Shown: positions 1 through 11,287, counted from the stretch's first letter. The stretch: 64,000 nucleotides of DNA from Rugamonas aquatica (GCF_009380215.1 NZ_WHUG01000003.1:62001-126000), one strand, 5' to 3'. A program made the numbers and translations. The notes: generated by a model not told the origin, from the letters alone.

Positions 1-143
1 AACTGGTGGCTGTGCTTGAGCTGCAGCGTGATCGGATCCTGGGCGGCGGCGGGCGCCATCCAGCATGCCGGCAATACGGCCAGCACGGCGCAGCACCGGC
101 GCAGCAGGCGAACGGAAGGAAAGGCGGGGGCGCTTGAGGGCAC
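1..143 (-). CDS. Partial secreted protein, probable NMT1/THI5-like periplasmic-binding domain (sensor) N-terminus
   Basis: Only the first ~47 codons lie in the window; the gene runs off the left edge. Reading the minus strand from a GTG at 143 gives a short basic region (RLLRR), a hydrophobic stretch (CCAVLAVLPACW) and an AAA-type signal peptidase site, then DPITLQLKHSHQ. That mature N-terminus closely resembles the TLQLK..HQF.FAGYYAA start of NMT1/THI5-like substrate-binding domains, which are often fused to GGDEF or histidine-kinase modules. Signal peptide and motif are seen; the family is inferred from a short match. The start is uncertain because no clear ribosome-binding site precedes the GTG. 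Confidence 0.5.
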   Translation of the reverse strand, partial: MPSSAPAFPSVRLLRRCCAVLAVLPACWMAPAAAQDPITLQLKHSHQ

Positions 144-223
144 TAGGGATTCCAGGGGAAACGGACTAGTTCAAATTGTATCCGCTTCGGGCGCGGATAT
201 CGTCGCAATCTGACAATATTCAA

Positions 224-266
224 GCACAAAAAGCAACGGACGGCCAGGCTTGCGCCCGCCGTCCGT
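224..266 (-). terminator. Rho-independent terminator of the RCC1 lipoprotein gene
   Basis: A 9-bp inverted repeat (236-244 with 258-266, arms ACGGACGGC/GCCGTCCGT) lies 34 bp beyond the stop codon. On the minus strand it is followed by TGCTTTTTGTG. Position and T-run fit an intrinsic terminator for the leftward gene. Confidence 0.7.
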
Positions 267-299
267 CGAGGTCGCCGCGAACGGCGCTCAGTTCAACGC

Positions 300-1730
300 T
301 TAGTTCGGCACGTTGACCGGGATCGGCGCGTAGGCCGCGGTCTGGCCGTTGCCCAGCTGGCCTTCCTGGTTGCGGCCCCAGCCCCACAGCGTATCGTCGG
401 TCTTCAGGGCGAAGCTGTGCGCCTTGCCTGCCGCCACGAATTTCCAGTTCTTGTCGTTGCCCACCTGCTGCGGGATGACGACATCGGTGCCGCCCGTGCC
501 CAGCTGGCCTTCGGTATTGGCGCCCCAGCTCCACAGCGTGCCGTCGTTGCGCACGCCGATGGTGTGCTGGGTGCCGGCCGCGACCTGCGACCAGTTGCTG
601 TCGGTGCCGATCTGCGCCGGCGAGGTCAGGTCGAGCGAACCGTTGTTGCCCAGTTGGCCGTAGGTGTTCTGGCCCCAGGCGTACAGCGTGCCCGAGTTGG
701 TGATGGCCATGGTGTGGAAGGCGCCGGCCGACAGCGACGTCCATTTCAGCGTGCCGATCTTGACCGGCGCCGGCACATCGACCTTGAGCAGGTTGCCGAC
801 CTGGCCGTAGGCATTGCCGCCCCAGCCGTACAAGTCATTGGTGTCGCGCTGGATCGCCATGGTATGGGTTTCGCCGGCCGAGATGGCCGACCACAACAGC
901 AGGCCAATCTTCAGCGGCGCGGTGCGGTTGATCGTCGTGCCGTCGCCCAGCTGGCCGCGGTCGTTGCGGCCCCAGGCGTAAAGCACGCCGCTGGTCTTGA
1001 TGGCCAGCGCGTGCGCCTTGCCGGCCGCGACCAGGTTCCAATCCTTGTCCTTGCCGATCTGCGTTGGCGCCGTGTGGTTGATCTGGGTGCCGTCGCCCAG
1101 CTGGCCGTCCTGGTTGTAGCCCCAGGCCCACAGCGTGCCATCGTTGCGGACCGCCACCGCGAACTGGTCGCCAACCGCCACCTGCTTCCAGCTGGTGCCG
1201 CCGCCGGAGACCAGCACCGGCGCGTTGCGGTTGACGGTGGTGCTGTCGCCCAGCTGGCCCTTGATGTTCTCGCCCCAGCTGTACAGATTGCCGTCGGCCT
1301 TGCGGGCGATGGTCTGGTAGCCACCGGCCGCCACGCCGCCTGCCACCACGCCGCCCCACGGCGCCGTGACGGTGATGGCCAGCTTGCCGGTCACGCCGTC
1401 CTGCGTGGCGGTGATGGTGTCGGTGCCGACCAGCTTGCCGGTCACCGTGCCGTTGGTGGCGATCTGCAGCACCGTGGAATTCGACGGTCCCCACACCAGG
1501 CCGCCGGTCGAGGCCAGCGCCTTGCTGCTGCCGTCCGAATAGCGGCCGGTGGCGGTCAGCTGCTTGGCGGCTGCGCCGATGGCGATGGTGGTGGCGTTGT
1601 CGGAGCTGCTGATGGTGATGCTCTGCAGCGTAGCCGTGGCGGTGGACGAACCACCGCCACCGCCGCCGCAGGCCGCCAGCACGGCCAGCACGGGGATCAT
1701 CAACAGGGTCGAGAATTTAAAATTTTTCAT
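300..1730 (-). CDS. RCC1-repeat lipoprotein with N-terminal bacterial Ig-like domain
   Basis: 476 residues from ATG 1730; an in-frame start 12 codons upstream would put a charged stretch before the signal peptide, so the inner start is preferred. Signal peptide with lipobox LAAC (Cys21), then a Gly/Ser/Thr linker, so it is probably a lipid-anchored exported protein. Residues ~32-125 resemble a BIG2 Ig-like domain (LQSITISS...TGKLVGTDTITA). Residues ~140-470 contain seven ~48-residue RCC1-type repeats, each with a WGxNxxGQLG core (e.g. YSWGENIKGQLGD, WAWGYNQDGQLGD), expected to close into one seven-bladed beta-propeller. The ligand is unknown. It is a single-gene unit with its own terminator and an AT-rich upstream region. 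The family call is firm; the function is not known. Confidence 0.85.
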   Translation of the reverse strand: MKNFKFSTLLMIPVLAVLAACGGGGGGSSTATATLQSITISSSDNATTIAIGAAAKQLTATGRYSDGSSKALASTGGLVWGPSNSTVLQIATNGTVTGKLVGTDTITATQDGVTGKLAITVTAPWGGVVAGGVAAGGYQTIARKADGNLYSWGENIKGQLGDSTTVNRNAPVLVSGGGTSWKQVAVGDQFAVAVRNDGTLWAWGYNQDGQLGDGTQINHTAPTQIGKDKDWNLVAAGKAHALAIKTSGVLYAWGRNDRGQLGDGTTINRTAPLKIGLLLWSAISAGETHTMAIQRDTNDLYGWGGNAYGQVGNLLKVDVPAPVKIGTLKWTSLSAGAFHTMAITNSGTLYAWGQNTYGQLGNNGSLDLTSPAQIGTDSNWSQVAAGTQHTIGVRNDGTLWSWGANTEGQLGTGGTDVVIPQQVGNDKNWKFVAAGKAHSFALKTDDTLWGWGRNQEGQLGNGQTAAYAPIPVNVPN

Positions 1731-1872
1731 GATCTTCCAGTTCACAGAATGAGGTCTGCGGAGCAATCAGTGTAGCCGCAAGCGGACTGCGCACATCGCC
1801 GGAGCAGGACTGAATTATCCATGTAATTGCACCGATAGGGGTATTTAACAACATTTCTTTGGAGGAATTGGC

Positions 1873-1910
1873 AAAAAAAAAGCAGCGCCGGTGAGGGTCG
1901 CTGCTTTTTT
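1873..1910 (-). terminator. Rho-independent terminator of ygiQ
   Basis: Stem AGCAGCG/CGCTGCT with a 10-base loop, flanked by nine A on one side and six T on the other. It lies 17 bp past the ygiQ stop codon and reads as an intrinsic terminator on the minus strand; the symmetric A/T flanks could make it work both ways. Confidence 0.85.
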
Positions 1911-1926
1911 AGGCAGGGCGGACGGC

Positions 1927-4323
<2,397 letters not shown>

Positions 4324-4482
4324 ATCGGACAGCATTGTACCGGAAATGCCCCCGCTCCGCTCATGATGGAAAGAAAAATTCTTTTAGTATTCAAACACTT
4401 GTGTGTAAATGATGACGGATTTACATTGCTTTGCCCGGCAGCTTTGCTATAACGGAGAGATACCTATCGCCGGGAGACCATC

Positions 4483-4992
4483 ATGCGACGTCGACTGTAT
4501 TTCATGCTGCCGGACGTACCGAGCGCCCGCTCCATGCTGGATGAGCTGCTGCTGGCCCGTATCGAAATCGGCCACATGCGCTTCATGGCCAGGGATGCGC
4601 TGCCATCGGACATGCCGGATGTCAGCTTCATGCAGAAAACCGATCTGGTGCACGGCGCCCAGCTGGGCGTGGTCATCGGCGCCATCGTCGGCCTCGGGGC
4701 CGGTGTCTTCCTGACCATGTTTCCGGTGGACGGCATGACCTTGCGCACCGCCGCCATCCTGCTGGTGACGCTGGGCGGGGCGATCTTCGGCGGCTGGGCC
4801 TCGGGCATGAACGCGGCGGCCGTGCCGAACACGCGGCTCAAACCGTTCGCCGAACGCATCGAGCAGGGCCAGGTTTTATTGATCGTCGACGTGCCGGTGG
4901 GGCGCGTCGAGGAAATCGAAGAGATGATCGCCAAGCGTCATCCCGAAATCAGCTTTGGCGGTATGGAACCGCCGATGCTGGCGTTTCCGTAA
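4483..4992 (+). CDS. DUF1269-like membrane protein
   Basis: 169 residues. A soluble N-terminal part (~1-55) is followed by two predicted membrane segments (~60-80 and ~88-108), the first Gly-rich (GVVIGAIVGLGAGVFLTMF), and a C-terminal soluble part with a ferredoxin-like look (GQVLLIVDVPVGRVEEIEEMI). This matches the layout of DUF1269 / YbaJ-like small membrane proteins of unknown role. A purine-rich GGGAGACC sequence ten bases upstream supports the ATG. It is transcribed away from ygiQ, so 4336-4482 must hold both promoters. No function is assigned. Confidence 0.75.
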   Translation: MRRRLYFMLPDVPSARSMLDELLLARIEIGHMRFMARDALPSDMPDVSFMQKTDLVHGAQLGVVIGAIVGLGAGVFLTMFPVDGMTLRTAAILLVTLGGAIFGGWASGMNAAAVPNTRLKPFAERIEQGQVLLIVDVPVGRVEEIEEMIAKRHPEISFGGMEPPMLAFP

Positions 4993-5001
4993 CGCCGGCT
5001 G

Positions 5002-5030
5002 CCCGGGGACTTAGGTTCCCCGGGTTCTCG
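5002..5030 (+). terminator. Hairpin after the DUF1269-like gene
   Basis: Eight-bp GC stem CCCGGGGA (5002-5009) / TCCCCGGG (5017-5024), ten bases after the stop codon, followed by the weakly T-rich TTCTCGT. It lies between convergent genes and may serve either direction. The short T-run lowers confidence. Confidence 0.5.
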
Positions 5031-5056
5031 TACACTTCCTGCGCAGCATGGCGGCT

Positions 5057-5335
5057 TCAGATGCCCATGCTGGACAGGATATTGCCCAATTCGCGCAAGG
5101 CCGGTTCCAGCTGCGGATGCTGGGCCGCGAACTTGGCGGAGATTTCCTGGGTGCGCTCGGCCAGGCCGTAGGTAGTGCTCTCGCCGGGCGCGGTCTCGGC
5201 GGCGCGGCGTTCCAGCAGTTGCTTGATATCGCCGTCGAGTTGCGTCAGCAGATCCTGCAGCTCATCGTCGATCGGCCCGGCGCTGGCCAGGTTGGAGCGC
5301 AGAGAACTCAGTGATGCCTTCAGGTTGCTGTCCAT
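5057..5335 (-). CDS. DUF4404 family protein
   Basis: 92 residues, soluble and mostly helical. It begins MDSNLKASLSSLRSNLAS and has a central acidic helix (DDELQDLLTQLDGDIKQLLE), a pattern seen in the small DUF4404 family. No catalytic residues or membrane segments are visible. It follows the VF530-like gene by 9 bp on the same strand, so the two are probably cotranscribed. The biological role is unknown. Confidence 0.7.
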   Translation of the reverse strand: MDSNLKASLSSLRSNLASAGPIDDELQDLLTQLDGDIKQLLERRAAETAPGESTTYGLAERTQEISAKFAAQHPQLEPALRELGNILSSMGI

Positions 5336-5344
5336 AATAGTCCC

Positions 5345-5554
5345 CTAGTCGGTAAATTTCGTGGCGACGTAAAGTTCTTCGACTTTAGCGCGGGCCCACG
5401 GCGTCTTGCGCAAAAATTTCAGGCTGGACTTGACGCTCGGATCGCTGATGAAGCAGTTGATGTCGATCCGTTGGCCCAGCTGTTCCCAGCCGTAATGCGC
5501 GTGCAAACGGGTCACGATGGCTTCCAGCGTCACGCCGTGCAGTTCGTTGCTCAT
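5345..5554 (-). CDS. VF530 family DNA-binding protein
   Basis: 69 residues, the usual size of the VF530 family. The hallmark pattern is intact: [20 protein letters not shown], then [20 protein letters not shown] and [12 protein letters not shown] structure of the Vibrio fischeri member suggested DNA binding; the cellular role is not known. First gene of a probable two-gene unit with the DUF4404 gene. Confidence 0.85.
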   Translation of the reverse strand: MSNELHGVTLEAIVTRLHAHYGWEQLGQRIDINCFISDPSVKSSLKFLRKTPWARAKVEELYVATKFTD

Positions 5555-5570
5555 AGTTCTATCTTACTCA

Positions 5571-5618
5571 TAAATGAAAGGGCCGGACTCGATTCTTACA
5601 CAAATCGAGCCCGGCCCC
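5571..5618 (-). terminator. Terminator of the M3 peptidase pair
   Basis: A 15-bp stem with one mismatch (5580-5594 with 5603-5617). On the minus strand it is followed by TTTCATTTAT and lies 23 bp beyond the stop of the downstream M3 peptidase gene. It also separates that gene from the VF530 gene on the same strand. Confidence 0.8.
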
Positions 5619-5640
5619 GTGTTCCTTGCTGAACGGCAGC

Positions 5641-7767
5641 TTACTTTTCAGTCAGGCCACGGCGCTCCAGCAATGGCTCGATCTGCGCATCGCGGCCGCG
5701 GAAGTTGCGGAACATCTGCATCGCATCCATGGTGCCGCCGCGCGACAGCAGCATCTTGCGGAACCAGTCGCCGTTCTTGCGCAGCATGCCGCCGTTTTCG
5801 GTGAACCAGTTGACGGTGTCGGCGTCCAGCTTCTCCGACCACAGGTAGCCGTAGTAGCCGGCCGAGTAGCCGCCCGCGAACACGTGCGAGAAGTAGGTGG
5901 TGCGGTAGCGCGGCGGCACCGGCGCGTAATCGACGCCGGCGGCCTTCAGCGATGCCGCCTCGAAGCCCAGCACATCGGCCGGGATTTGCTTCGCGCCCAG
6001 TTGGTGCCATTTCTGGTCCAGGATGGAGGCGGCCAGGTACTCGGTGGTGCGGTAGCCCTCGTTGAATTTCTTCGACGCGATCACCTTGTCCAGCAATTCC
6101 TGCGGCATCGGCGCGCCGGTCTGGTAGTGCTTGGCGTAGTTGGCGAGAACCTCGGGCCATACCGACCACATCTCATTGACCTGCGACGGGAACTCGACGA
6201 AGTCGCGCGGCACGCGGGTGCCGGCGAAGCGCGGATAGTTCACGTCGGAGAACATGCCGTGCAGCGCATGGCCGAACTCGTGGAAGGCGGTGCGCAGCTC
6301 GTCGTAGGTCAGCAGCGTCGGCTCGCCGGCGTTCGGCTTCGGAATGTTGAGGTGGTTGGCGATCACCGGCTGCGTGCCCATCAGCTTGGACTGGGACACG
6401 TAGGCATTCATCCAGGCACCACCGCGCTTGTTGCTGCGCGCGTAGTAATCGCCGATGAAGATGGCCAGCTGCTTGCCGTCGGCATCGAACACATCCCACA
6501 CGCGCACGTCCGGATCGTAGACCGGCAAGTCCTTGCGCTCCTTGAACGTCAGGCCGTAGACCTTGTTGGCCGCGAAGAACACGCCGTTGACCAGCACATT
6601 GTTCAGCTCGAAGTAAGGCTTGAGCTGGTTCTGGTCGAAGTTGAAGCGCTCGGCGCGCACCTTGTCGCTGTAGAACGACCAGTCCTGCGCGGCCAATTGG
6701 AAGCCGCCTTTTTCCTTGTCGATCACCGCCTGGATCTCGGCGCCTTCCTTCTTGGCGTTGGCGACGGCCGGACGGGCGAACTCGGACAGCATCTTGTTGA
6801 CCGCTTCCGGCGTATGCGCGGTCTGGTCTTCCAGCGAGTAGGCGGCGAAGTTGGCATAACCCAGCAGCGCGGCCTTGTCGGCGCGCAGCTTGGCCGTCTT
6901 CAGCACGACTTGCGTGTTGTCGAACTTACCGCCGTGGCTGCCACGCGCCATCGAAGCGGCCATCAACCGTTCGCGTACGGCGCGGTTGGTCAGCACCGCC
7001 AGGTTGGCCTGGCCGGTGGTGTTGACGACCGGGATGGCGAACTTGCCTTCCAGCCCGCGCGCCTTGGCGGCGACGGCGGCGGCGTCGATCGCCTTGTCCG
7101 ACATGCCGGCCAGTTCTTCGCGGGTGTCGACGATCAGCGCCGAGGCGTTGGCTTCTTCCAGCACGTTCTGGGCGAAGCTGGTGGACAGCTGGGCCAGCTC
7201 GCTGTTGAGCGCCTTCAGTTTTTCCTTGTTGGCGTTCGACAGCTTGGCGCCGGCGCGCACGAAGTCGGTGTTGTAGCGCTCCAGCAGGTACAGCGACTCG
7301 GCGTCCAGGTGCAGCTTGGCGCGCTTGTCGTACAGCGACTTGATGCGCGCATACAGCTTGGCGTTCAGGCGGATCGCATCACTGTGGGCCGCCAGCTTGG
7401 GCGACAGATCGCGCTCCAGCGCCTTGAAGCTGTCGTTGGTGTTGGCGCCCGACAGGTTGCCGAACACGCTGGACACGCGCGACAGCAACTGGCCGGATTT
7501 CTCCATCGCGACGATGGTGTTCTCGAACGTGGCCGGCTGCTTGTTGTTGGCGATGGCTTCGATTTCAGCGGCGTTGATACGCATGCCTTCGGCGAAGGCC
7601 GGGCCGTAGTCTTCGTTCTTGATCTGGTCGAACGGCGGGTAGCCGAACGGCAGCGTGCTGGCCTTGGCGAAGGCGTTACTGGCCGGCAGCATGGAAGCCG
7701 GCTCGGCCGCGTGCGCGACGCTGCAAATGGCCGCCACGCCGGCGGCGATAATCATATTGGTGTTCAT
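5641..7767 (-). CDS. Secreted M3 family zinc metallopeptidase (peptidyl-dipeptidase-like), copy 2
   Basis: 708 residues with an N-terminal signal peptide ending near AHA-AEP, so periplasmic or exported. The thermolysin-like zinc motif HEFGH is at residues 496-500, and the downstream glutamate region (VEFPSQVNEMW) is intact, so an active enzyme is expected. Length and motifs match the Dcp/oligopeptidase A group, which cleaves short peptides. It lies 24 bp downstream of a clearly paralogous M3 gene (7792-9924) and shares long identical stretches such as PPRYRTTYFSH, so it arose by tandem duplication. The pair ends at the terminator at 5571-5618. Confidence 0.93.
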   Translation of the reverse strand: MNTNMIIAAGVAAICSVAHAAEPASMLPASNAFAKASTLPFGYPPFDQIKNEDYGPAFAEGMRINAAEIEAIANNKQPATFENTIVAMEKSGQLLSRVSSVFGNLSGANTNDSFKALERDLSPKLAAHSDAIRLNAKLYARIKSLYDKRAKLHLDAESLYLLERYNTDFVRAGAKLSNANKEKLKALNSELAQLSTSFAQNVLEEANASALIVDTREELAGMSDKAIDAAAVAAKARGLEGKFAIPVVNTTGQANLAVLTNRAVRERLMAASMARGSHGGKFDNTQVVLKTAKLRADKAALLGYANFAAYSLEDQTAHTPEAVNKMLSEFARPAVANAKKEGAEIQAVIDKEKGGFQLAAQDWSFYSDKVRAERFNFDQNQLKPYFELNNVLVNGVFFAANKVYGLTFKERKDLPVYDPDVRVWDVFDADGKQLAIFIGDYYARSNKRGGAWMNAYVSQSKLMGTQPVIANHLNIPKPNAGEPTLLTYDELRTAFHEFGHALHGMFSDVNYPRFAGTRVPRDFVEFPSQVNEMWSVWPEVLANYAKHYQTGAPMPQELLDKVIASKKFNEGYRTTEYLAASILDQKWHQLGAKQIPADVLGFEAASLKAAGVDYAPVPPRYRTTYFSHVFAGGYSAGYYGYLWSEKLDADTVNWFTENGGMLRKNGDWFRKMLLSRGGTMDAMQMFRNFRGRDAQIEPLLERRGLTEK

Positions 7768-7791
7768 CTGTTTTCTTATAAACGGTTTATC

Positions 7792-9924
7792 TTATTTCAG
7801 GCCACGACGGTCCAGCAGCGGCTCGATGATAGGATCGCGGCCGCGGAAGTTGCGGAACAAATTCATCGCATCGTCGGTGCCGCCGCGCGACAGCAGCTTG
7901 GCGCGGAACCAGTCGCCGTTTTCGCGTTTCAGGCCGCCTTTTTCCTTGAACCATTCGACGGTGTCGGCGTCCAGTTTCTCGGACCACAGGTAGGCGTAGT
8001 AGCCGGCCGAGTAGCCGCCGGAGAAGCTGTGCGAGAAGTAGGTGGTGCGGTAGCGCGGCGGCACCGGCGCGAAGTCCACGCCCATGTCCTTCAGCGATTG
8101 CGCTTCAAAGCCCAGCACATCGGTCGGGATTTGCGACGGGGTCAGCTGGTGCCAGCGCTGGTCCAGCAGCGAAGCCGACAGGTACTCGGTGGTCAGGAAG
8201 CCCTGGTTGAATTTCTTCGAGGCGATGACCTTGTCCAGCAGTTCCTTCGGCATAGGCGCGCCGGTCTTGTAGTGCCTGGCGTAGTTGGAAAGAACCTCAG
8301 GCCACACGGCCCACATCTCGTTCACTTGCGACGGGTACTCGACGAAATCGCGCGGCACGCTGGTGCCGGAGAAGCGCGGGTACTTCACGTTGGAGAACAT
8401 GCCGTGCAGCGCGTGGCCGAACTCGTGGAAGGCGGTCTTCACTTCATCGTAGGTCAGCAGCGTCGGCTCGCCTGCCGGCGGCTTAGGAATGTTGAGGTGG
8501 TTGGCCACCACCGAGTGCGTGCCCAGCAGCGTCGACTGCGAGCTGTACTCGTTCATCCAGGCGCCGCCCTGCTTGTTGCTGCGGGCGTACATGTCGGCCA
8601 GGAAGATGGCCAGCTGCTTGCCGTCGGCGTCGAACACGTCGAACACGCGCACGTCCGGGTTGTACACCGGCAGATCCTTGCGCTCCTTGAACGACAGGCC
8701 GTACAGCTTGCCGGCGGCGTAGAACACGCCGTTGACCAGCACGTTGTCCAGTTCGAAGTAAGGCTTGAGCTGGTTCTCGTCGAAGGCGAAGCGCTGGGCG
8801 CGCACCTTGTCGGTGTAGTAGGCCCAGTCGGAAGCGTCGATCTGGAAGCCGCCCTTGTCGGCGTCGACCACGGCTTGCAGGTCGGCCGCTTCCTTCTTGG
8901 CGTTGTTGACGGCCGGCTTGGCCAGCTCGCCCAGCAGCTTGTTGACGGCGCTGGTGTCGTGCGCGGTCTGGTCTTCCAGCGAGTAGGCGGCGAAGTTGGC
9001 GTAACCCAGCAGCGTGGCTTTCTCGGCGCGGGCCTTGGCGATTTTCAGCACGGTTTCACGGCTGTCGAACTCGCCGCCGTGGCTGCCGCGCGTCAGCGAC
9101 GCGGCCATCAGGCGTTCGCGCACGGCGCGGTTGGTCAGCACGGCCAGCGGCGGCTGGCCGCTGGTGTTGACGATGGCGACCAGGAACTTGCCATCCAGGC
9201 CCTTGGCCTTGGCGGCCGCTGCGGCGGCGTCGATGGCGCCGTCGGTCATGCCGGCCAGTTCTTCGCGGGTGTCGACCACCAGCGCCGAGGCGTTGGTTTC
9301 CTTCAGCACGTTCTGGGTGAAGGTGGTTTGCAGCGTGGCGATGACGCCGTTGATGGCCTTCAGTTTTTCCTTGTCGGCGGCGGACAGCTTGGCGCCGGCG
9401 CGGACGAAATCGGTGTGATAGCGTTCCAGCAGATGCTTGGACTCGGCGTCCAGCTTGAGCTTGTCGCGCTTGTCGTACAGCGACTTGACGCGGGCGTACA
9501 GCTTGGCGTTCAGGTAGATGGCGTCGCCGTGGGCCGCCAGCTTCGGCGACATTTCGCTGTCGATCGCGTCCAGCTTGTCGTTGGTGTTGGCGCCCTGCAG
9601 GTTGCCGAAGGTGGTCTGCACGCGGGTCAGCAGCTCGCCGGATTTTTCCATCGCGACGACGGTGTTTTCGAAGGTGGCAGGCTGCTTGTTGTTGGCGATC
9701 GCCTCGATTTCCTTCAGCTGGATGCGCATGCCTTCGACGAAGGCCGGCTGGAAGTGCTCGTCCTTGATCTGGTCGAATGCCGGGTAGTGGAACGGCAGCT
9801 TGCTGACGACGGCCAGCGGATTGCCGGCCAGCGCCGCAGCAGGAGCAACGGGAGCAGCCAGCACGGTCTGGGTGAAGGCCAGGCCGAGGGCGGCCGCGAT
9901 AACGAGCATCTGAGGACGGGACAT
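7792..9924 (-). CDS. Secreted M3 family zinc metallopeptidase (peptidyl-dipeptidase-like), copy 1
   Basis: 710 residues from the ATG at 9924 (MSRPQMLV); an in-frame ATG five codons upstream is also possible. Signal peptide with cleavage near VLAA-PVAP. The zinc motif HEFGH is at residues 500-504, with the M3-typical downstream context (PRDFVEYPSQVNEMW). First gene of the tandem pair; the second copy starts 24 bp after its stop, so they should be cotranscribed from a promoter in 9925-10139. The expected role is peptide degradation in the periplasm. Subtle substrate differences between the copies cannot be told from sequence. Confidence 0.93.
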   Translation of the reverse strand: MSRPQMLVIAAALGLAFTQTVLAAPVAPAAALAGNPLAVVSKLPFHYPAFDQIKDEHFQPAFVEGMRIQLKEIEAIANNKQPATFENTVVAMEKSGELLTRVQTTFGNLQGANTNDKLDAIDSEMSPKLAAHGDAIYLNAKLYARVKSLYDKRDKLKLDAESKHLLERYHTDFVRAGAKLSAADKEKLKAINGVIATLQTTFTQNVLKETNASALVVDTREELAGMTDGAIDAAAAAAKAKGLDGKFLVAIVNTSGQPPLAVLTNRAVRERLMAASLTRGSHGGEFDSRETVLKIAKARAEKATLLGYANFAAYSLEDQTAHDTSAVNKLLGELAKPAVNNAKKEAADLQAVVDADKGGFQIDASDWAYYTDKVRAQRFAFDENQLKPYFELDNVLVNGVFYAAGKLYGLSFKERKDLPVYNPDVRVFDVFDADGKQLAIFLADMYARSNKQGGAWMNEYSSQSTLLGTHSVVANHLNIPKPPAGEPTLLTYDEVKTAFHEFGHALHGMFSNVKYPRFSGTSVPRDFVEYPSQVNEMWAVWPEVLSNYARHYKTGAPMPKELLDKVIASKKFNQGFLTTEYLSASLLDQRWHQLTPSQIPTDVLGFEAQSLKDMGVDFAPVPPRYRTTYFSHSFSGGYSAGYYAYLWSEKLDADTVEWFKEKGGLKRENGDWFRAKLLSRGGTDDAMNLFRNFRGRDPIIEPLLDRRGLK

Positions 9925-10139
9925 GATCACATCTTTCATTTAAACGACGAAGGAAAATGCTGACGCAGCGAAGCGCAGCATGGAAGCGCAAGATCATATC
10001 AGGGTGACATGGCGGCAGTCACTGGCAAAAAATGCTGCACTGCACTTGATTGGAAAGCGGGGGTATTTCCCGAAGAAAGCTTTGTCGAATTGTTATTTTT
10101 GCAGCTACACTGACGTTTCGATGCAACGCGGCCATACAC

Positions 10140-10514
10140 ATGAATACAGAAGAGCTGAAACGGCATTGCCGGCAATACCCCGGCGCGGTGGAAACCCTGC
10201 ACGGCGAGCCGTCGAACATCCTGGTCTACAAGGTCGGGGACAAGACCTTCGCGTACTTCAAGACCAGCGAGCCGGAGCAATGGCGCTTCAGCCTGCGCGT
10301 GACGCCGGACCGCTTCCTGGAACTGACCGACAGGCCGGGCGTGAAGCCGGCCCGCTACATGGGCCGCTTTCACTGGGTGACGATCGTCGACGTGGGCCGG
10401 TTCCCGGCCGATTACCTGACCGAACTGGTGGCGGCTTCGTACCGCCGCGCGGTGGAGTCGCTCAGCAAGGCCAGGCAAAAAGCGCTGGCAACGCACAATG
10501 AGCACGATGAATAA
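10140..10514 (+). CDS. MmcQ/YjbR family protein
   Basis: 124 residues from ATG 10140 (MNTEELKRHCRQYPGAVET). The reading frame continues 30 codons upstream, but that extension is not protein-like. Family hallmarks are present: an N-terminal helix, then KVGDKTFAYFKTSEPEQW and a C-terminal GRFHWVTIVDVG..PADYLTELVAASY. YjbR has a CyaY-like fold and is thought to bind DNA; function is unsettled. The 3' end reaches to within ten bases of the next start on the same strand, so the two are probably cotranscribed. Confidence 0.85.
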   Translation: MNTEELKRHCRQYPGAVETLHGEPSNILVYKVGDKTFAYFKTSEPEQWRFSLRVTPDRFLELTDRPGVKPARYMGRFHWVTIVDVGRFPADYLTELVAASYRRAVESLSKARQKALATHNEHDE

Positions 10515-10524
10515 GGAGAGCCCT

Positions 10525-11286
10525 ATGATCCGCCTGCTTCCCCTGGCCAGCCTGCTGGCCGCCGGCTGCTGCGCCGCCGCCGTTTCCGTCGCCACCTTCA
10601 AGCAGGCGATGCCGCCGCCGGGCCTGTACCAGATCGATACCGACGGCACCATACGCATGCGCGACACCGGCACCAGCGCCCGCCAGCAGACGGATGGCGC
10701 CAGCGGCGACGTCACCGCCACCGTCGCCGGTCCCGGCGGAAAAGCCCGGCAGGACTTCAAGGGCGACGGCCCGGTCCGCTTTTGCGTGCCGGCGCATCCG
10801 GCCGGCACGCCGGTGCTGCCGCCGAACCTGGGAGCGGCGGCCTGCAAGACGCTGTCGACCACCGGCGGCGCCGACGGCATCGTCCACATCGCCCAGTGCG
10901 CCGGCGGGCGCTACAAGCTGACGGTGCGCCGTCTGAGCGAAAACACCTGGGAGTTCATCGACCATGCCGACCTGGCGCCCACGCCCGGCGCACCGAGCGT
11001 GGAAGCGCTGCGGCCGATGATGGAGCAGATGGCGAAGCACGGCACGCCGGAAGAGCGCGCCAAAGCCCAGCAGGCGCTGGCGGCGCTGCCTCAGCAGCAG
11101 GCGGCTATGGACGCCGGACGCGCGCAGGCGATGGCGGCCCTGGCCAAAGCGCAAGCCGACGCCAAGACACCGCAAGAGGCGGCGGCTGTGGCCAAGGCCA
11201 TGCAGGCGATGGGGCAAACGGGCATCCACATGCAGACCGATTCGCGCCGCGTATGGACGCGCATCGCCGAGCACTGCGGCAGCTAG
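10525..11286 (+). CDS. Exported DUF3617-like protein
   Basis: 253 residues. The ATG at 10525 is preceded by AAGGAG (10513-10518), so it is preferred over the upstream in-frame ATGs at 10498 and 10507 that overlap the YjbR gene. The N-terminus MIRLLPLASLLAAGCCAAA is a signal peptide with a possible lipobox LAAGC. The mature part begins PPPGLYQIDTDGTIRM and carries four scattered cysteines, as in the DUF3617 group of periplasmic proteins. The C-terminal ~90 residues are Ala/Gln/Lys-rich helix (PEERAKAQQALAALPQQQAA). No function is assigned. Confidence 0.65.
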   Translation: MIRLLPLASLLAAGCCAAAVSVATFKQAMPPPGLYQIDTDGTIRMRDTGTSARQQTDGASGDVTATVAGPGGKARQDFKGDGPVRFCVPAHPAGTPVLPPNLGAAACKTLSTTGGADGIVHIAQCAGGRYKLTVRRLSENTWEFIDHADLAPTPGAPSVEALRPMMEQMAKHGTPEERAKAQQALAALPQQQAAMDAGRAQAMAALAKAQADAKTPQEAAAVAKAMQAMGQTGIHMQTDSRRVWTRIAEHCGS

Positions 11287-11287
11287 A

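Noticed and set aside
417-1775. Long plus-strand frame opposite the RCC1 lipoprotein gene
   Set aside because: Antisense of a repeat protein, so it looks repetitive itself; no signal or domain.
5626-9963. Very long open frame on the plus strand (over 1400 codons) across both M3 peptidase genes
   Set aside because: Exact antisense of two well-supported peptidase genes. The product is a Val/Gly/Arg/Gln/His-rich composition typical of shadow frames in high-GC DNA, and it shows an internal repeat only because the two peptidases are paralogues.
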